Below, one piece after another: positions 17,344 through 26,900 of a stretch of 27,352 nt of DNA (its first letter is position 1; each line of letters starts with the position of its first letter). Origin of the DNA: an uncultured Bacilli bacterium (GTDB lineage: Bacteria; Bacillota_I; Bacilli_A; RF39; UBA660); NCBI GenBank assembly GCA_934167935.1, contig CAKPMH010000016.1, positions 1 to 27,352 of the forward strand, read 5' to 3'. The translations under genes were made by a program, and so were the position numbers. Below the pieces are notes generated by a model. That model made no database searches and was not told where the DNA came from. It saw only the letters and a list, made by a program, of their open reading frames with translations.

Positions 17344-18963
17344 GTGTATCAGACGTTATATAGAAAATATAGACCTAAAAATTTTGATGAAGTAATAGGA
17401 CAAGATATAATAATTACAACTATAAAAAATGCTATAAAAAATAATAAAATTAATCATGCATATATATTTAGTGGTCCAAGAGGAACGGGAAAAACAAGTA
17501 CTGCAAAAATAATAGCTAAAACTGTAAATTGTTTAAATTTAGAAAATTTAAAGCCATGTAATAAATGTGTAAATTGTACACAAATAAATAATAAACAATC
17601 AATTGATATAATTGAAATAGATGCAGCATCGAATAATGGTGTAGATGAAATAAGAGAATTAAGAAATAATGTAAATTTAGTACCTTCAACAGGAAAATAT
17701 AAAATTTATATAATAGATGAGGTACATATGTTAACGATAGGTGCATTTAATGCATTATTAAAAACACTAGAAGAACCACCAGCTCACGTTATATTTATAT
17801 TAGCAACAACAGAATTATATAAAATACCTGTAACTATATTATCAAGATGTCAAAAATTTGAATTTAAGAAAATAAGTATAAATAAAATAAAACAAAAATT
17901 ACAAAAAATAATAAATTTAGAAAATATTTCAATAGATGAAGAAGCAATTACAGAAATTGCAAGATTAGCAGATGGTGGAATGAGAGATGCATTAAGCATA
18001 TTAGATCAAGTAGTGGCATATTCAGAAAGTAAAATAACTGTAAAGAATGTTCATGAAATAAATGGTACTATTCCACAAGATGAATTAAAGCATTTTATAA
18101 AATATATTGCATTAAAAAAATATAATGAAATTTTTAATATGATAGATGAATATGATAATAATGGTAAAAATTTTGTAAAACTATCTGAAGAAATAATCAA
18201 TTTCTATAGAAATATATTATTAGTTATGAATGCAACAGAATATTCAAAAGAAAATATATCTAATGTAGAAATATATAAAGAATTTGAAAAAATAATAGAA
18301 GAATCAACAATAATAAATAATATAAATGAATTTAATAGAATAATTTTTGAAATGAAAAAATCAAATAATCCAAGATTAATATTTGAAACAGTGATTATTA
18401 AATTATTGGGCCAAAATAAAAAAATTAAACCAGTAGATATATCAAAATTACCAGAAGAAAAGCAACCGGTAAAAAAAGTTTCTGAACCAAATATAAAACA
18501 AAATGACAATATAGATAAAGAAATAATAGAAAAAATAAAAAAAATTAGAATTAATAATACTTTATGTAATTTTAATAAAAAACAATTATTAGAAATGCTT
18601 TCTGAAATAGAAAATATAAGAATAATGTTAATGCAACCAGAATATAGTGAAATTGTATCTTTAATCTTAGATGGTAAATTAAAAGCTGTAGGAAATAGTA
18701 ACTTAATATTTGTATTTGAAAATAAAAAATTATCAAATATGTTTAATGAAAATATTCTTAAAATTGATAAATTATTTAAAGAAACATTTAATAAAAATTA
18801 TTCAACAATATCTGTTGATGTTAATGAATGGAATATAATAAAAGAAGAATTTAATGGAAAGAAGAAAAAATATAGTTATATTGAAGAACCATTAATAACA
18901 ACAAAAGAAGAAAATAAAAATAAAATAGATAGTGAATTTAGTGATATAATAGAGTATGATTAG
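17344..18963 (+). CDS. dnaX: DNA polymerase III subunits gamma/tau
   Basis: DnaX is the ATPase motor of the clamp loader. The 539 residues have Walker A GPRGTGKT (44-51), a four-cysteine zinc module (C63, C72, C75, C78), Walker B with DEVH (125-128) and sensor SRC (167-169). A three-domain core ends around residue 350, and the rest is a lysine-rich linker plus C-terminal domain. The start is GTG with a GAGGTG ribosome site. A homopolymer A AAA AAA at 18471-18477 lies in the linker and could allow a -1 shift to a shorter gamma form. It is first in the dnaX-ybaB-recR block, the Bacilli order. Confidence 0.96.
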   Translation: MYQTLYRKYRPKNFDEVIGQDIIITTIKNAIKNNKINHAYIFSGPRGTGKTSTAKIIAKTVNCLNLENLKPCNKCVNCTQINNKQSIDIIEIDAASNNGVDEIRELRNNVNLVPSTGKYKIYIIDEVHMLTIGAFNALLKTLEEPPAHVIFILATTELYKIPVTILSRCQKFEFKKISINKIKQKLQKIINLENISIDEEAITEIARLADGGMRDALSILDQVVAYSESKITVKNVHEINGTIPQDELKHFIKYIALKKYNEIFNMIDEYDNNGKNFVKLSEEIINFYRNILLVMNATEYSKENISNVEIYKEFEKIIEESTIINNINEFNRIIFEMKKSNNPRLIFETVIIKLLGQNKKIKPVDISKLPEEKQPVKKVSEPNIKQNDNIDKEIIEKIKKIRINNTLCNFNKKQLLEMLSEIENIRIMLMQPEYSEIVSLILDGKLKAVGNSNLIFVFENKKLSNMFNENILKIDKLFKETFNKNYSTISVDVNEWNIIKEEFNGKKKKYSYIEEPLITTKEENKNKIDSEFSDIIEYD

Positions 18964-18977
18964 AAAGAAGGAATAAA

Positions 18978-19274
18978 ATGAATATACAAGCAATGATGAA
19001 ACAAGCTCAAAAATTACAAAAAGACATGGTTAGTGAAAAAAATAAAATAGATAATGAAATATTTGAAGGAAAATCGTCAATAGTATCAGTAAAATTAAAA
19101 GGAACAAAAGAAATAATAGAAGTAAAAATAAATAGTGATAGTATAGAAGCAGAAGATATAGAAATGTTACAGGATATGATAATGGTTGCTATAAACGATG
19201 CTATGAAGAATATTGATAAAGAAACAGAAAAAAGAATGGGTAAATTTACTCAAGGAATGCCAGGATTGTTTTAA
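18978..19274 (+). CDS. ybaB: Nucleoid-associated protein YbaB/EbfC family
   Basis: This 98-residue protein has the family start MNIQAMMKQAQKLQKDMV and the C-terminal MGKFTQGMPGLF. YbaB-type dimers bind DNA with little specificity and are almost always encoded between dnaX and recR, as here. The exact role is unsettled. An AGAAGGA ribosome site precedes the ATG. Its stop codon overlaps the recR start as TAATG, indicating translational coupling. Confidence 0.95.
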   Translation: MNIQAMMKQAQKLQKDMVSEKNKIDNEIFEGKSSIVSVKLKGTKEIIEVKINSDSIEAEDIEMLQDMIMVAINDAMKNIDKETEKRMGKFTQGMPGLF

Positions 19275-19873
19275 TGAATTATCCTAAGACAATAAAAGAT
19301 TTAATAGAATGCTTTAAAAAATTACCTGGAATAGGTGAAAAAACAGCAGAAAGATTAGCTTTATCAACATTAGATCTAGACGATGAAATAATTGATTTAT
19401 TTAAACAGTCATTAGAAAATACAAAAATAAAAATAAAAAGATGTAAAAAATGTAATAATTTAAGTGAAGAAGAATTATGTGAAATATGCAAAATGAAAAA
19501 TAGAGATATTAATACAATATGTGTTGTAGAAGATGTAAAAAATGTAATGATTTTAGAAAAAATAGGCACATACCGTGGATTATATCATGTATTAGATGGC
19601 TTAATATCTCCTCTTGATGGAATAAATCCAGAAGATTTAAATATTTCTTCATTAATTGAAAGAATAAAAAATGAAAATATAACAGAAATTATATTAGCTT
19701 TAAAACCAAGTATTGAAGGAGAAACAACTTCTCTTTATATTTCAAAATTATTAGAAAATAAAAATATAAAAATTACAAAATTAGCTCATGGAATACCTAT
19801 AGGGGTTGATATGGAATATATTGATGCACTAACACTTGAAATGGCTTTAGAAGATAGAAAATCAGTTTCATAA
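19274..19873 (+). CDS. recR: Recombination protein RecR
   Basis: RecR forms DNA-encircling rings and with RecO/RecF loads RecA on gapped DNA. The 199 residues have the helix-hairpin-helix LPGIGEKTAERLA (17-29), the four-cysteine zinc finger C57-x2-C60-x8-C69-x2-C72, and a Toprim domain starting ICVVEDVKN (82-90). Length equals the family norm of about 198. It overlaps ybaB by one base and is followed by bofA after 38 bp. Confidence 0.97.
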   Translation: MNYPKTIKDLIECFKKLPGIGEKTAERLALSTLDLDDEIIDLFKQSLENTKIKIKRCKKCNNLSEEELCEICKMKNRDINTICVVEDVKNVMILEKIGTYRGLYHVLDGLISPLDGINPEDLNISSLIERIKNENITEIILALKPSIEGETTSLYISKLLENKNIKITKLAHGIPIGVDMEYIDALTLEMALEDRKSVS

Positions 19874-19911
19874 AATTATTATAATAACATAACCTTTTAA
19901 TAGGTGATAAA

Positions 19912-20100
19912 ATGATAAAAAAAATATTTAATATAATAAAAAAAATAATATTAAGTTCTTTTTTATTATATGGATATAATTTGATATCTGTATCATTTGG
20001 TATAATAATTCCAATAAATATTATAACTGTATTAATTTTAACTATATTAGGTTATCCATCTTTATTCTCATTAATATTGATTCAAATATTAATTTATTAG
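19912..20100 (+). CDS. bofA: BofA-like pro-sigma-K processing inhibitor, short form
   Basis: This 62-residue hydrophobic protein matches the C-terminal two thirds of B. subtilis BofA, which holds the SpoIVFB protease inactive during sporulation. The block YNLISVSFGIIIPINIIT aligns with VNMFGGSLGIHVPINLVT, and the residues important for inhibition (N48, N61 and T64 in B. subtilis) correspond to N23, N36 and T39. The first membrane segment of the 87-residue B. subtilis protein is missing; a basic start precedes a single long hydrophobic region. An AGGTGA ribosome site supports the ATG. The position after recR is the same as in B. subtilis. Whether the host sporulates cannot be judged here. Confidence 0.82.
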   Translation: MIKKIFNIIKKIILSSFLLYGYNLISVSFGIIIPINIITVLILTILGYPSLFSLILIQILIY

Positions 20101-20111
20101 GAGGTAAAAGT

Positions 20112-21011
20112 ATGCTTGATGAGTATATGAAAACACAAAATATTGTATATAAAATATTAGTTAATGCTATTAAAAAAAATAAATATTCACATGCATATTT
20201 GTTTGAAAATAATGATTTAGATGATGGATTTAATATGGCATTAGCATTTGCTAAAGCACTTCAATGTCCAAATAATTATACTAATAATTTAAAATGTGTA
20301 AATTGTACACAATGTAATAAAATAGATAAAAATATATTTACAGATCTTAAAATAATAAATCCAGATGGCATGTGGATTAAGAAAGAACAGTTAGACTCAT
20401 TACAAAAAGAATTTAGTACAAAAAGTATAGAAACTGGTAAAAAAATATATATAATAAATAATGCAGAATTATTAAATGTACAAGCATCAAATTCAATATT
20501 AAAATTTTTAGAAGAACCAGAAGAAAATATAATAGCAATATTAGTAACTAAAAATATATATCAACTTTTACCGACAATAATTTCAAGATGCCAAATAATA
20601 TCATTAAAGAAAAATAAGATGTTAGTAGAATCTGTTGAAGATGAAGAACAATTAAATTATATAAATAATTTTGTTTCTACATTAGAAAAAGAAAAACTAG
20701 AAACTTTATTATTTACACAAAAATTATGGCATAATTTTTTTAAAGAAAGAAAAGATTATATAATTGGGTATAATTTAATACTTTTATATTATAAAGATAT
20801 CCTAAATTATAAATTAAAAAGAAAAATAGAAAATTTTTCATTATATGAACAAGAAATAGAAAAATTAGCAAATAATAATAGTTTTGATAGTTTAATATAT
20901 AAAATAAATAAAATTATAGAATTAATAGAATATATAAAGATAAATGCAAATCAAAGTTTATTATTAGATAAACTAATAATAGAATTATCAAGAGGTGATA
21001 TAGATGGATAA
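20112..21011 (+). CDS. holB: DNA polymerase III delta-prime subunit
   Basis: Delta-prime is the stator of the clamp loader, joined with DnaX and HolA. The 299 residues resemble the DnaX N-terminus. The P-loop is degenerate (FENNDLDDGFNMALAFAKAL has no GKT), as expected for delta-prime. The zinc module (C52, C62, C65, C68) and the SRC motif (158-160, the arginine finger for the neighbouring ATPase) are kept. AGGAGG precedes the ATG. It overlaps ricT by 8 bp. The tmk and yaaQR genes found before holB in B. subtilis are absent. Confidence 0.93.
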   Translation: MLDEYMKTQNIVYKILVNAIKKNKYSHAYLFENNDLDDGFNMALAFAKALQCPNNYTNNLKCVNCTQCNKIDKNIFTDLKIINPDGMWIKKEQLDSLQKEFSTKSIETGKKIYIINNAELLNVQASNSILKFLEEPEENIIAILVTKNIYQLLPTIISRCQIISLKKNKMLVESVEDEEQLNYINNFVSTLEKEKLETLLFTQKLWHNFFKERKDYIIGYNLILLYYKDILNYKLKRKIENFSLYEQEIEKLANNNSFDSLIYKINKIIELIEYIKINANQSLLLDKLIIELSRGDIDG

Positions 21012-21792
21012 AATAGTTGGAGTTATATTAAATAATGAAGACCGACCAGAATATTATTATACTAATAATTTAAAAATCAAAAATAAAATGAATGTAATTA
21101 TTGAACAAGAAGATGTTTTAAGATTTGGACAAGTTGTTTCAGAAATTCATCCAATTGATTCAAATAAATTAAATAGAAAATTAAATAAAATAATTAGAAT
21201 AGCATCAAAACAAGATTATCATACTAATCAAAAAAATATTAATGATGCCAAAAAGGCATTAAATAAATGTAACTCATTAATAAAAGAATATAAATTAGAT
21301 ATGAAAATTTTAGAGTGTTATTTTACACATGATAGAGAACAATTAGTATTTAAATTTATTTCAGATAATAGAATAGACTTTAGAGATTTGGCAAAAGATT
21401 TAGCAACTATTTATCATACAAGAATAGAACTTAGACAGATAGGTGTTAGAGATAAAGCAAAAAAAATAGGGGGAATAGGAAGTTGTGGTCAAAAATTATG
21501 TTGTTCTAGGTTTTTAAATGAATTTGATTCTGTATCTATACAAATGGCAAAAAATCAAAATTTAGCTTTAAATCCTTCTAAAATAAATGGATTATGTGGA
21601 AGACTTTTATGTTGTTTAAAATATGAAAATGATTGTTATAAAGAATGTAAGAAAAAACTACCCAAAGTAGGAGATAAAATAAAAACATCAACAGGAAAAG
21701 AAGGACAAGTTATTTCAATTGATATTTTAAATCAAAAATATAAAGTTCAAACACAAATAGGAATAGAGGAAGAAAAAGTTGGAAGTAATTAA
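21004..21792 (+). CDS. ricT: RicT (YaaT), PSP1-domain regulator
   Basis: RicT is part of the RicA-RicF-RicT Fe-S complex that in B. subtilis supports RNase Y-dependent mRNA maturation and, through it, sporulation, competence and biofilm formation. The 262 residues include the PSP1 core (about 35-200). The cysteine cluster has C161, C166, C167, C198, C203 and C204 (SCGQKLCC and LCGRLLCC), fitting cluster binding. The C-terminus carries a KOW-like stretch (PKVGDKIKTSTGKEGQVI). It overlaps holB and the next gene, so translation is coupled. RicA and RicF are not in the window. Confidence 0.93.
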   Translation: MDKIVGVILNNEDRPEYYYTNNLKIKNKMNVIIEQEDVLRFGQVVSEIHPIDSNKLNRKLNKIIRIASKQDYHTNQKNINDAKKALNKCNSLIKEYKLDMKILECYFTHDREQLVFKFISDNRIDFRDLAKDLATIYHTRIELRQIGVRDKAKKIGGIGSCGQKLCCSRFLNEFDSVSIQMAKNQNLALNPSKINGLCGRLLCCLKYENDCYKECKKKLPKVGDKIKTSTGKEGQVISIDILNQKYKVQTQIGIEEEKVGSN

Positions 21793-22501
21793 TTATTTAT
21801 TAGATTATAAAAATTTAAAAATATATCAAAATACAAATATGTTTAGTTTTTCATTAGATTCAGTGTTGCTTCCAAATTTTGTTACATTAAATAAAAATAT
21901 AAAAAAAGTACTTGATATAGGATGTGGAAATGCCGTTATTCCACTTATTTTATCTACAAAGACAAATGCTTTAATAACAGGTGTAGAAATCCAAAAGGAA
22001 TTATTTGATTTAGCAATTAAATCAGTTGAATATAACAATTTAAGAAACAAAATAGAAATTATAAATGAAGATATAAATATTTATGCAAAAAATTTAGAAA
22101 CAGAAATTTTTGATGTTATAACATGTAATCCACCATTTTTTAAATATAACAATACATCAAAAATAAACGATAATGAACAAAAAACAATAGCAAGACATGA
22201 AATAAAATTAAATATTTCCCAAATTATGCAGATAAGTAAAAAATTATTAAAAAATAAAGGTTGCATTGCAATTGTTCATAGACCTGAGAGATTAATAGAA
22301 ATAATAATAGAAATGAAAAAAAACGGAATTGAACCAAAAAAAATGAGGTTAGTATATCCTGGTAATAATAAAGAAGCAAATATATTACTAATAGAAGGTG
22401 TTAAAAATGGAAATCCAGGATTAAAAATATTACCACCATTATATTCACATTATGAAAATGGAGAATATACAGAAGAAATAAAAAAATATTTTAAGGAATG
22501 A
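21779..22501 (+). CDS. yabB: TrmN6-like tRNA1(Val) adenine37-N6-methyltransferase (YabB)
   Basis: This 240-residue SAM-dependent methyltransferase has the SAM loop VLDIGCGNAVIPL (44-56) and the adenine-N6 motif NPPF (117-120). The N-terminal FSFSLDSVLLPNF matches B. subtilis YabB. The family methylates N6 of A37 in tRNA1(Val) (E. coli TrmN6); the substrate here is inferred. The start is TTG at 21779 inside the ricT end, with GAGGA eight bases upstream and no better in-frame start. The stop is TGA. The yazA gene between yabB and rsmI in B. subtilis is absent. Confidence 0.88.
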   Translation: MEVINYLLDYKNLKIYQNTNMFSFSLDSVLLPNFVTLNKNIKKVLDIGCGNAVIPLILSTKTNALITGVEIQKELFDLAIKSVEYNNLRNKIEIINEDINIYAKNLETEIFDVITCNPPFFKYNNTSKINDNEQKTIARHEIKLNISQIMQISKKLLKNKGCIAIVHRPERLIEIIIEMKKNGIEPKKMRLVYPGNNKEANILLIEGVKNGNPGLKILPPLYSHYENGEYTEEIKKYFKE

Positions 22502-22505
22502 TAGT

Positions 22506-23348
22506 ATGTCACAAAAAAGTTATATAAATAATAAAGCAACATTATTTTTAATACCAACCCCTATAGGAAACATGGAAGATATAACTATACGTGCAATTAA
22601 TACATTAAAGGAAGTAGAAGTTATATTTTCAGAAGATACTAGAGTAACAAGGCAATTATTAAATTATTTGAATATTAATAAAAAACTGATTTCAAGTCAT
22701 AATTACAATGAATATAAAAATGAAAGTATTTTATTAGAATATTTAGAAAGGGGATTAAATGTTGGAGTTGTAACAGATAGAGGAACGCCAATCATAAGTG
22801 ATCCTGGATATGAATTAGTAAAAATAGCAATTAAAAATAATTATAATGTTGTTTCATTGCCGGGTCCAACTGCATTAATTCCTGCTTTAACGGTTTCTGG
22901 AATTAATCCTAGTCCGTTTACGTTTATTGGATTTTTAAATAACAGAGATTCCAAAAGAAGAAAAGAATTAGAAGAATATAAAAATTTAAAAACAACATTG
23001 ATATTTTATGAAGCCCCACATCGAGTTATAAAAACTTTAGAAGATATAAAAAATATATTGGGAAATAGACAAATTTCTATTTCCCGGGAAATATCTAAAA
23101 AATTTGAAGAAATATATAGAGGTAGTATAGAAGATGTTTTAAAAGAATTAGAAGATGTAAAGGGAGAATTAGTTTTAATAGTAGAAGGAAATAATAAAAC
23201 AGAAAATTTTGAAAATTTAACTATTGTAGAACATGTTAATCTTTATATTAAAGAAGGATTTGATACAAAAGAAGCTATAAAAAAAGTTGCAAAAGAAAGA
23301 AAAGTTACTAAAAGTGAAATATATAATATTTATCATAGAGGTGATTAA
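22506..23348 (+). CDS. rsmI: 16S rRNA (cytidine1402-2'-O)-methyltransferase RsmI
   Basis: RsmI methylates the ribose of C1402 in the decoding centre of 16S rRNA. The 280 residues have the tetrapyrrole-methylase fold with LFLIPTPIGNMEDITIRA (14-31), SEDTRVTRQLL, VVTDRGTPIISDPGYELV and SLPGPTALIPAL. The ribosome site AAGGAAT lies in the end of yabB, and the stop directly abuts the pth start. A perfect Noc-site match (23079-23092) lies inside the gene at the codons for ISREISK. Confidence 0.95.
   Translation: MSQKSYINNKATLFLIPTPIGNMEDITIRAINTLKEVEVIFSEDTRVTRQLLNYLNINKKLISSHNYNEYKNESILLEYLERGLNVGVVTDRGTPIISDPGYELVKIAIKNNYNVVSLPGPTALIPALTVSGINPSPFTFIGFLNNRDSKRRKELEEYKNLKTTLIFYEAPHRVIKTLEDIKNILGNRQISISREISKKFEEIYRGSIEDVLKELEDVKGELVLIVEGNNKTENFENLTIVEHVNLYIKEGFDTKEAIKKVAKERKVTKSEIYNIYHRGD
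23079..23092. promoter_or_regulatory. Consensus Noc-binding site inside rsmI
   Basis: ATTTCCCGGGAAAT is a 14/14 match to the B. subtilis Noc site and a perfect palindrome. In this AT-rich genome a six-base CCCGGG core is improbable by chance. It supports the presence of a functional Noc, most likely the gene at the left edge. Confidence 0.8.
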
Positions 23349-23912
23349 ATGAAATTAATTGTAGGTTTGGGAAATATAGGAAAAGAATATGAAAATACAA
23401 GACATAATATAGGTTTTAGAGCTATAGATGCAATTAGTAAAAAATATAAGTTTGAAATAACAAAAAATAAATTTGATGGATATTATGAAAAAATTTTAAT
23501 AAATGGTGAACAAGTAATATTTTTAAAACCAGCTAAATATATGAATTTATCTGGTGAAGTTATAAAAAAATATGTAGATTTTTATAAAATAAATATAAAT
23601 GACATATTAATAATATGTGATGATTTAGATCAAGATGTCGGAAAATATAAATTAAAACAAAAAGGTAGTTCTGGAGGACATAATGGACTTAAAAATATAG
23701 AACTTCATTTAAAAACACAAGAATATAAAAGATTAAAGATTGGAATATCAAATAATAAATTAATTGATACAAAGGATTATGTTTTAGGTAAATTTAGTAA
23801 AGAAGAAAATGAAATATTAAACAAAATAATAAATAATGTACCTAGTATATTTGAAGATTATCTAAGTTTATCATTTGAACAATTGATGAGTAAATATAAT
23901 GGAAAGAAGTAA
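23349..23912 (+). CDS. pth: Peptidyl-tRNA hydrolase
   Basis: Pth releases peptides from dropped-off peptidyl-tRNA. The 187 residues match the family. The catalytic His is H19 (TRHN), with N9 in GLGNIG, the KYMNLSG segment and D91 in CDDLD. GSSGGHNGLKNIE is also typical. The ribosome site GAGGTGA is at the end of rsmI and the stop codon sits in the terminator loop. It is the last gene of the dnaX operon and precedes mfd, as in B. subtilis (spoVC-mfd). Confidence 0.96.
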   Translation: MKLIVGLGNIGKEYENTRHNIGFRAIDAISKKYKFEITKNKFDGYYEKILINGEQVIFLKPAKYMNLSGEVIKKYVDFYKININDILIICDDLDQDVGKYKLKQKGSSGGHNGLKNIELHLKTQEYKRLKIGISNNKLIDTKDYVLGKFSKEENEILNKIINNVPSIFEDYLSLSFEQLMSKYNGKK

Positions 23913-23924
23913 TCTTCTTTTTTT
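23903..23924 (+). terminator. Terminator of the dnaX-pth operon
   Basis: AAAGAAG and CTTCTTT pair around TAAT, which contains the pth stop codon, and are followed by four more T. Confidence 0.8.
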
Positions 23925-23925
23925 A

Positions 23926-23954
23926 TTGAGAAAATAAAAAATTTATTATATAAT
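23926..23954 (+). promoter_or_regulatory. Promoter of mfd
   Basis: TTGAGA (23926-23931), a 17-bp spacer and TATAAT (23949-23954), directly after the pth terminator. Confidence 0.7.
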
Positions 23955-23978
23955 CTATTTATCAAGAGGAGGTATAGT

Positions 23979-26900
23979 ATGTCAATATTTAATAATTTAA
24001 TTGATAATTTAGGTAACAATTTAGATGGAATAACAGATGAAGTAAAAGTTCTTTATACGTACAATTTATATAAAAAATATAATAAAAATATACTTTATGT
24101 TACAAATACACTATATCAAGCTAATCAGATATTTCAATCACTTAGTTGTTATACAAATGATGTATTATTATTTCCTATGGATGATTTTTTAACAAGTGAA
24201 GCTTTAGCAATTTCACCAGAGCTTGAAATGAATAGAATTGAAACGCTTACAAGTATTATAGATAATAAACCAAAAATTGTTGTAACAAATTTAATGGGAT
24301 ATTTAAGATATTTGCCAAGTAAACAAAAATTTAGTAATGCTTTTGTTAATATAAAAATAAATGATGAATATGATATAAAAAGATTAATAGAAAAATTTTA
24401 TAATATTGGTTATAAAAGAGAAACCATAGTAACAAAAACAGGAGAAATGGCTATTAGAGGATACATTGTAGATATTTTTCCTATTAATTGTATTAATCCA
24501 ATTAGAATTGAATTTTTTGGTGATAATGTTGAATCATTAAGAATTTTTAATACTGATGATCAAAGAACAATTAATAAAATAAATGAAATAAAAATAAGCC
24601 CAAATAGCGAATTTATAATTGATAAATATGATGAAAATATAATTAGAAAGCAAAAATATTTAAATAAATATATTGATGTATGTAGTATTAATGATTATTT
24701 GGATACCTCATACACAATTTTTGATAATTTTAATGAAATAGAAAATGCTTATACAAAACTTTTAGAAGAAATTAATGAATATAATTTATCATTAGGATTA
24801 GATAAAAATGTTAAATATATGAATAATTTAGAAAATATTTATAATAAGAATGTTATATATTTAAATAATTTTAAAAATAATGTATATAATACACAATATA
24901 AAAATACCTATGAAATAGAACCATTTTCTAAAAATCCAATTGAGATAAATAAAAGATTGAATAATTATTTAAAAAATAATACAATTATTATTTGTTTTGA
25001 CAATAGATATTCTCTAAATAAGTTTATTGATAGTTTAGAAAATAAAAATATTGTTATTACAAATGAAAATGAAATATTTAATAATAAAATAAATTTAATT
25101 ATTAAAAAAATAAGAAAAGGATTCAGTTATAATAATTATATTATTATAAGTGAAAATGAAATATTTGGAAAATCAGATAAAATAATTAAATATAAAACAA
25201 ATTTTAAATTTGGCAAAAAAATAAGTAATATAACTAAATTAAGTAAAGGTGATTATGTTGTTCATAATATTCATGGTATTGGAAGATATGTTGGATTAAA
25301 AACCTTGGAACAAAATGGAATAAAAAAGGATTATTTATTAATTGAATATAAAGGTGATGATAAATTATATATTCCTGTTGAAAAAATTGAACTTATTTCA
25401 AAATATTCATCAAATGAAGGAATAGTTCCAAAATTAAATAAATTAGGCGGATCAGAGTGGTCAAAAACAAAATTAAGAGTGAAAAATAAAATAGAAGATA
25501 TAGCTGCTAAATTATTAGAATTATATGCAAAAAGAGAAGCAAGTGTTGGATACTCTTTCTTAAAAGATACAGAAGAGCAAGCAATATTTGAATCTAAATT
25601 TGAATATGAAGAAACAAGTGATCAATTAAAGGTAATAGATGAAATAAAAAAAGATATGGAAAACACTTATCCAATGGATAGACTTTTATGTGGTGATGTT
25701 GGATATGGTAAGACTGAAGTAGCATTTAGAGCAATGTTTAAAGCTGTAATGTCAAATAAACAAGTAGCATTTTTATGTCCCACAACTATTTTATCAAATC
25801 AACATTACCAAAGTGCTATAAATAGATTCAGTGATTTTGCTGTTAATATTGAGGTTTTAAATAGATTTGTACCTACATCTAAAGTAAAAAAAATATTAAA
25901 AGAATTAGAAGAAGGAAAAATAGATATTTTAATAGGTACACATAGAATTTTAAGTAATGATGTTAAATTTAAAGATTTAGGATTACTTGTAATAGATGAA
26001 GAACAAAGATTTGGAGTAAAACATAAAGAAAAAATAAAAGAATATAAAACAAATGTTGATGTTTTAACTTTATCAGCAACACCTATACCTAGAACACTTC
26101 AAATGTCAATGGCAGGTATTCGAAGTTTATCATTAATAGAGACACCACCTTGTAATAGATATCCTGTTCAAACATATGTGTTAGAGGAAAATAAAGCAAT
26201 TATAAAAGATGCTATATATAAAGAATTATCAAGAAATGGACAAGTATTTATTTTATATAATGATATAGAAAATATGGAACAAAAAGTTTTACAAATTCAT
26301 TCATTAGTTCCAGAAGCAAAAATATTAAGTGCACATGGACGTATGAATAAAACAGAAATAGAAAATATAATGAATTCATTTATAAACAAAGAAGCAGATA
26401 TATTAATATGTACAACAATAATTGAAACAGGAATTGACATTCCTAATGTAAATACATTATTAATATTGGATGCTGATAGATTTGGATTATCTCAACTATA
26501 TCAAATTAGAGGGAGAGTTGGTAGAAGTAATAAAATTGCTTATTGTTATTTAATGTATACAAAAGGAAAAACATTATCAGATGTAGCACATAAAAGATTA
26601 AATGTAATAAAAGAATTTACAGAATTAGGAAGTGGTTTTTCTATTGCTATGCGTGATTTGTCTATAAGAGGAGCAGGTGATATATTAGGTAGTGAGCAAG
26701 CTGGATTTATAGATACTATTGGTATAGAACTTTATTTGAATATGTTAAATGAAGAAGTAGAAAAATTAAAAGGAACAATAAAACAAAAGGATGATGTAAT
26801 AACAGAAAAACCTTTAATTAATATAGAAACTAGTATAGATAATAATTATATAGATGAAGAAGAATTAAAAATAGAAATTCATAAAAAAATAAATACAATT

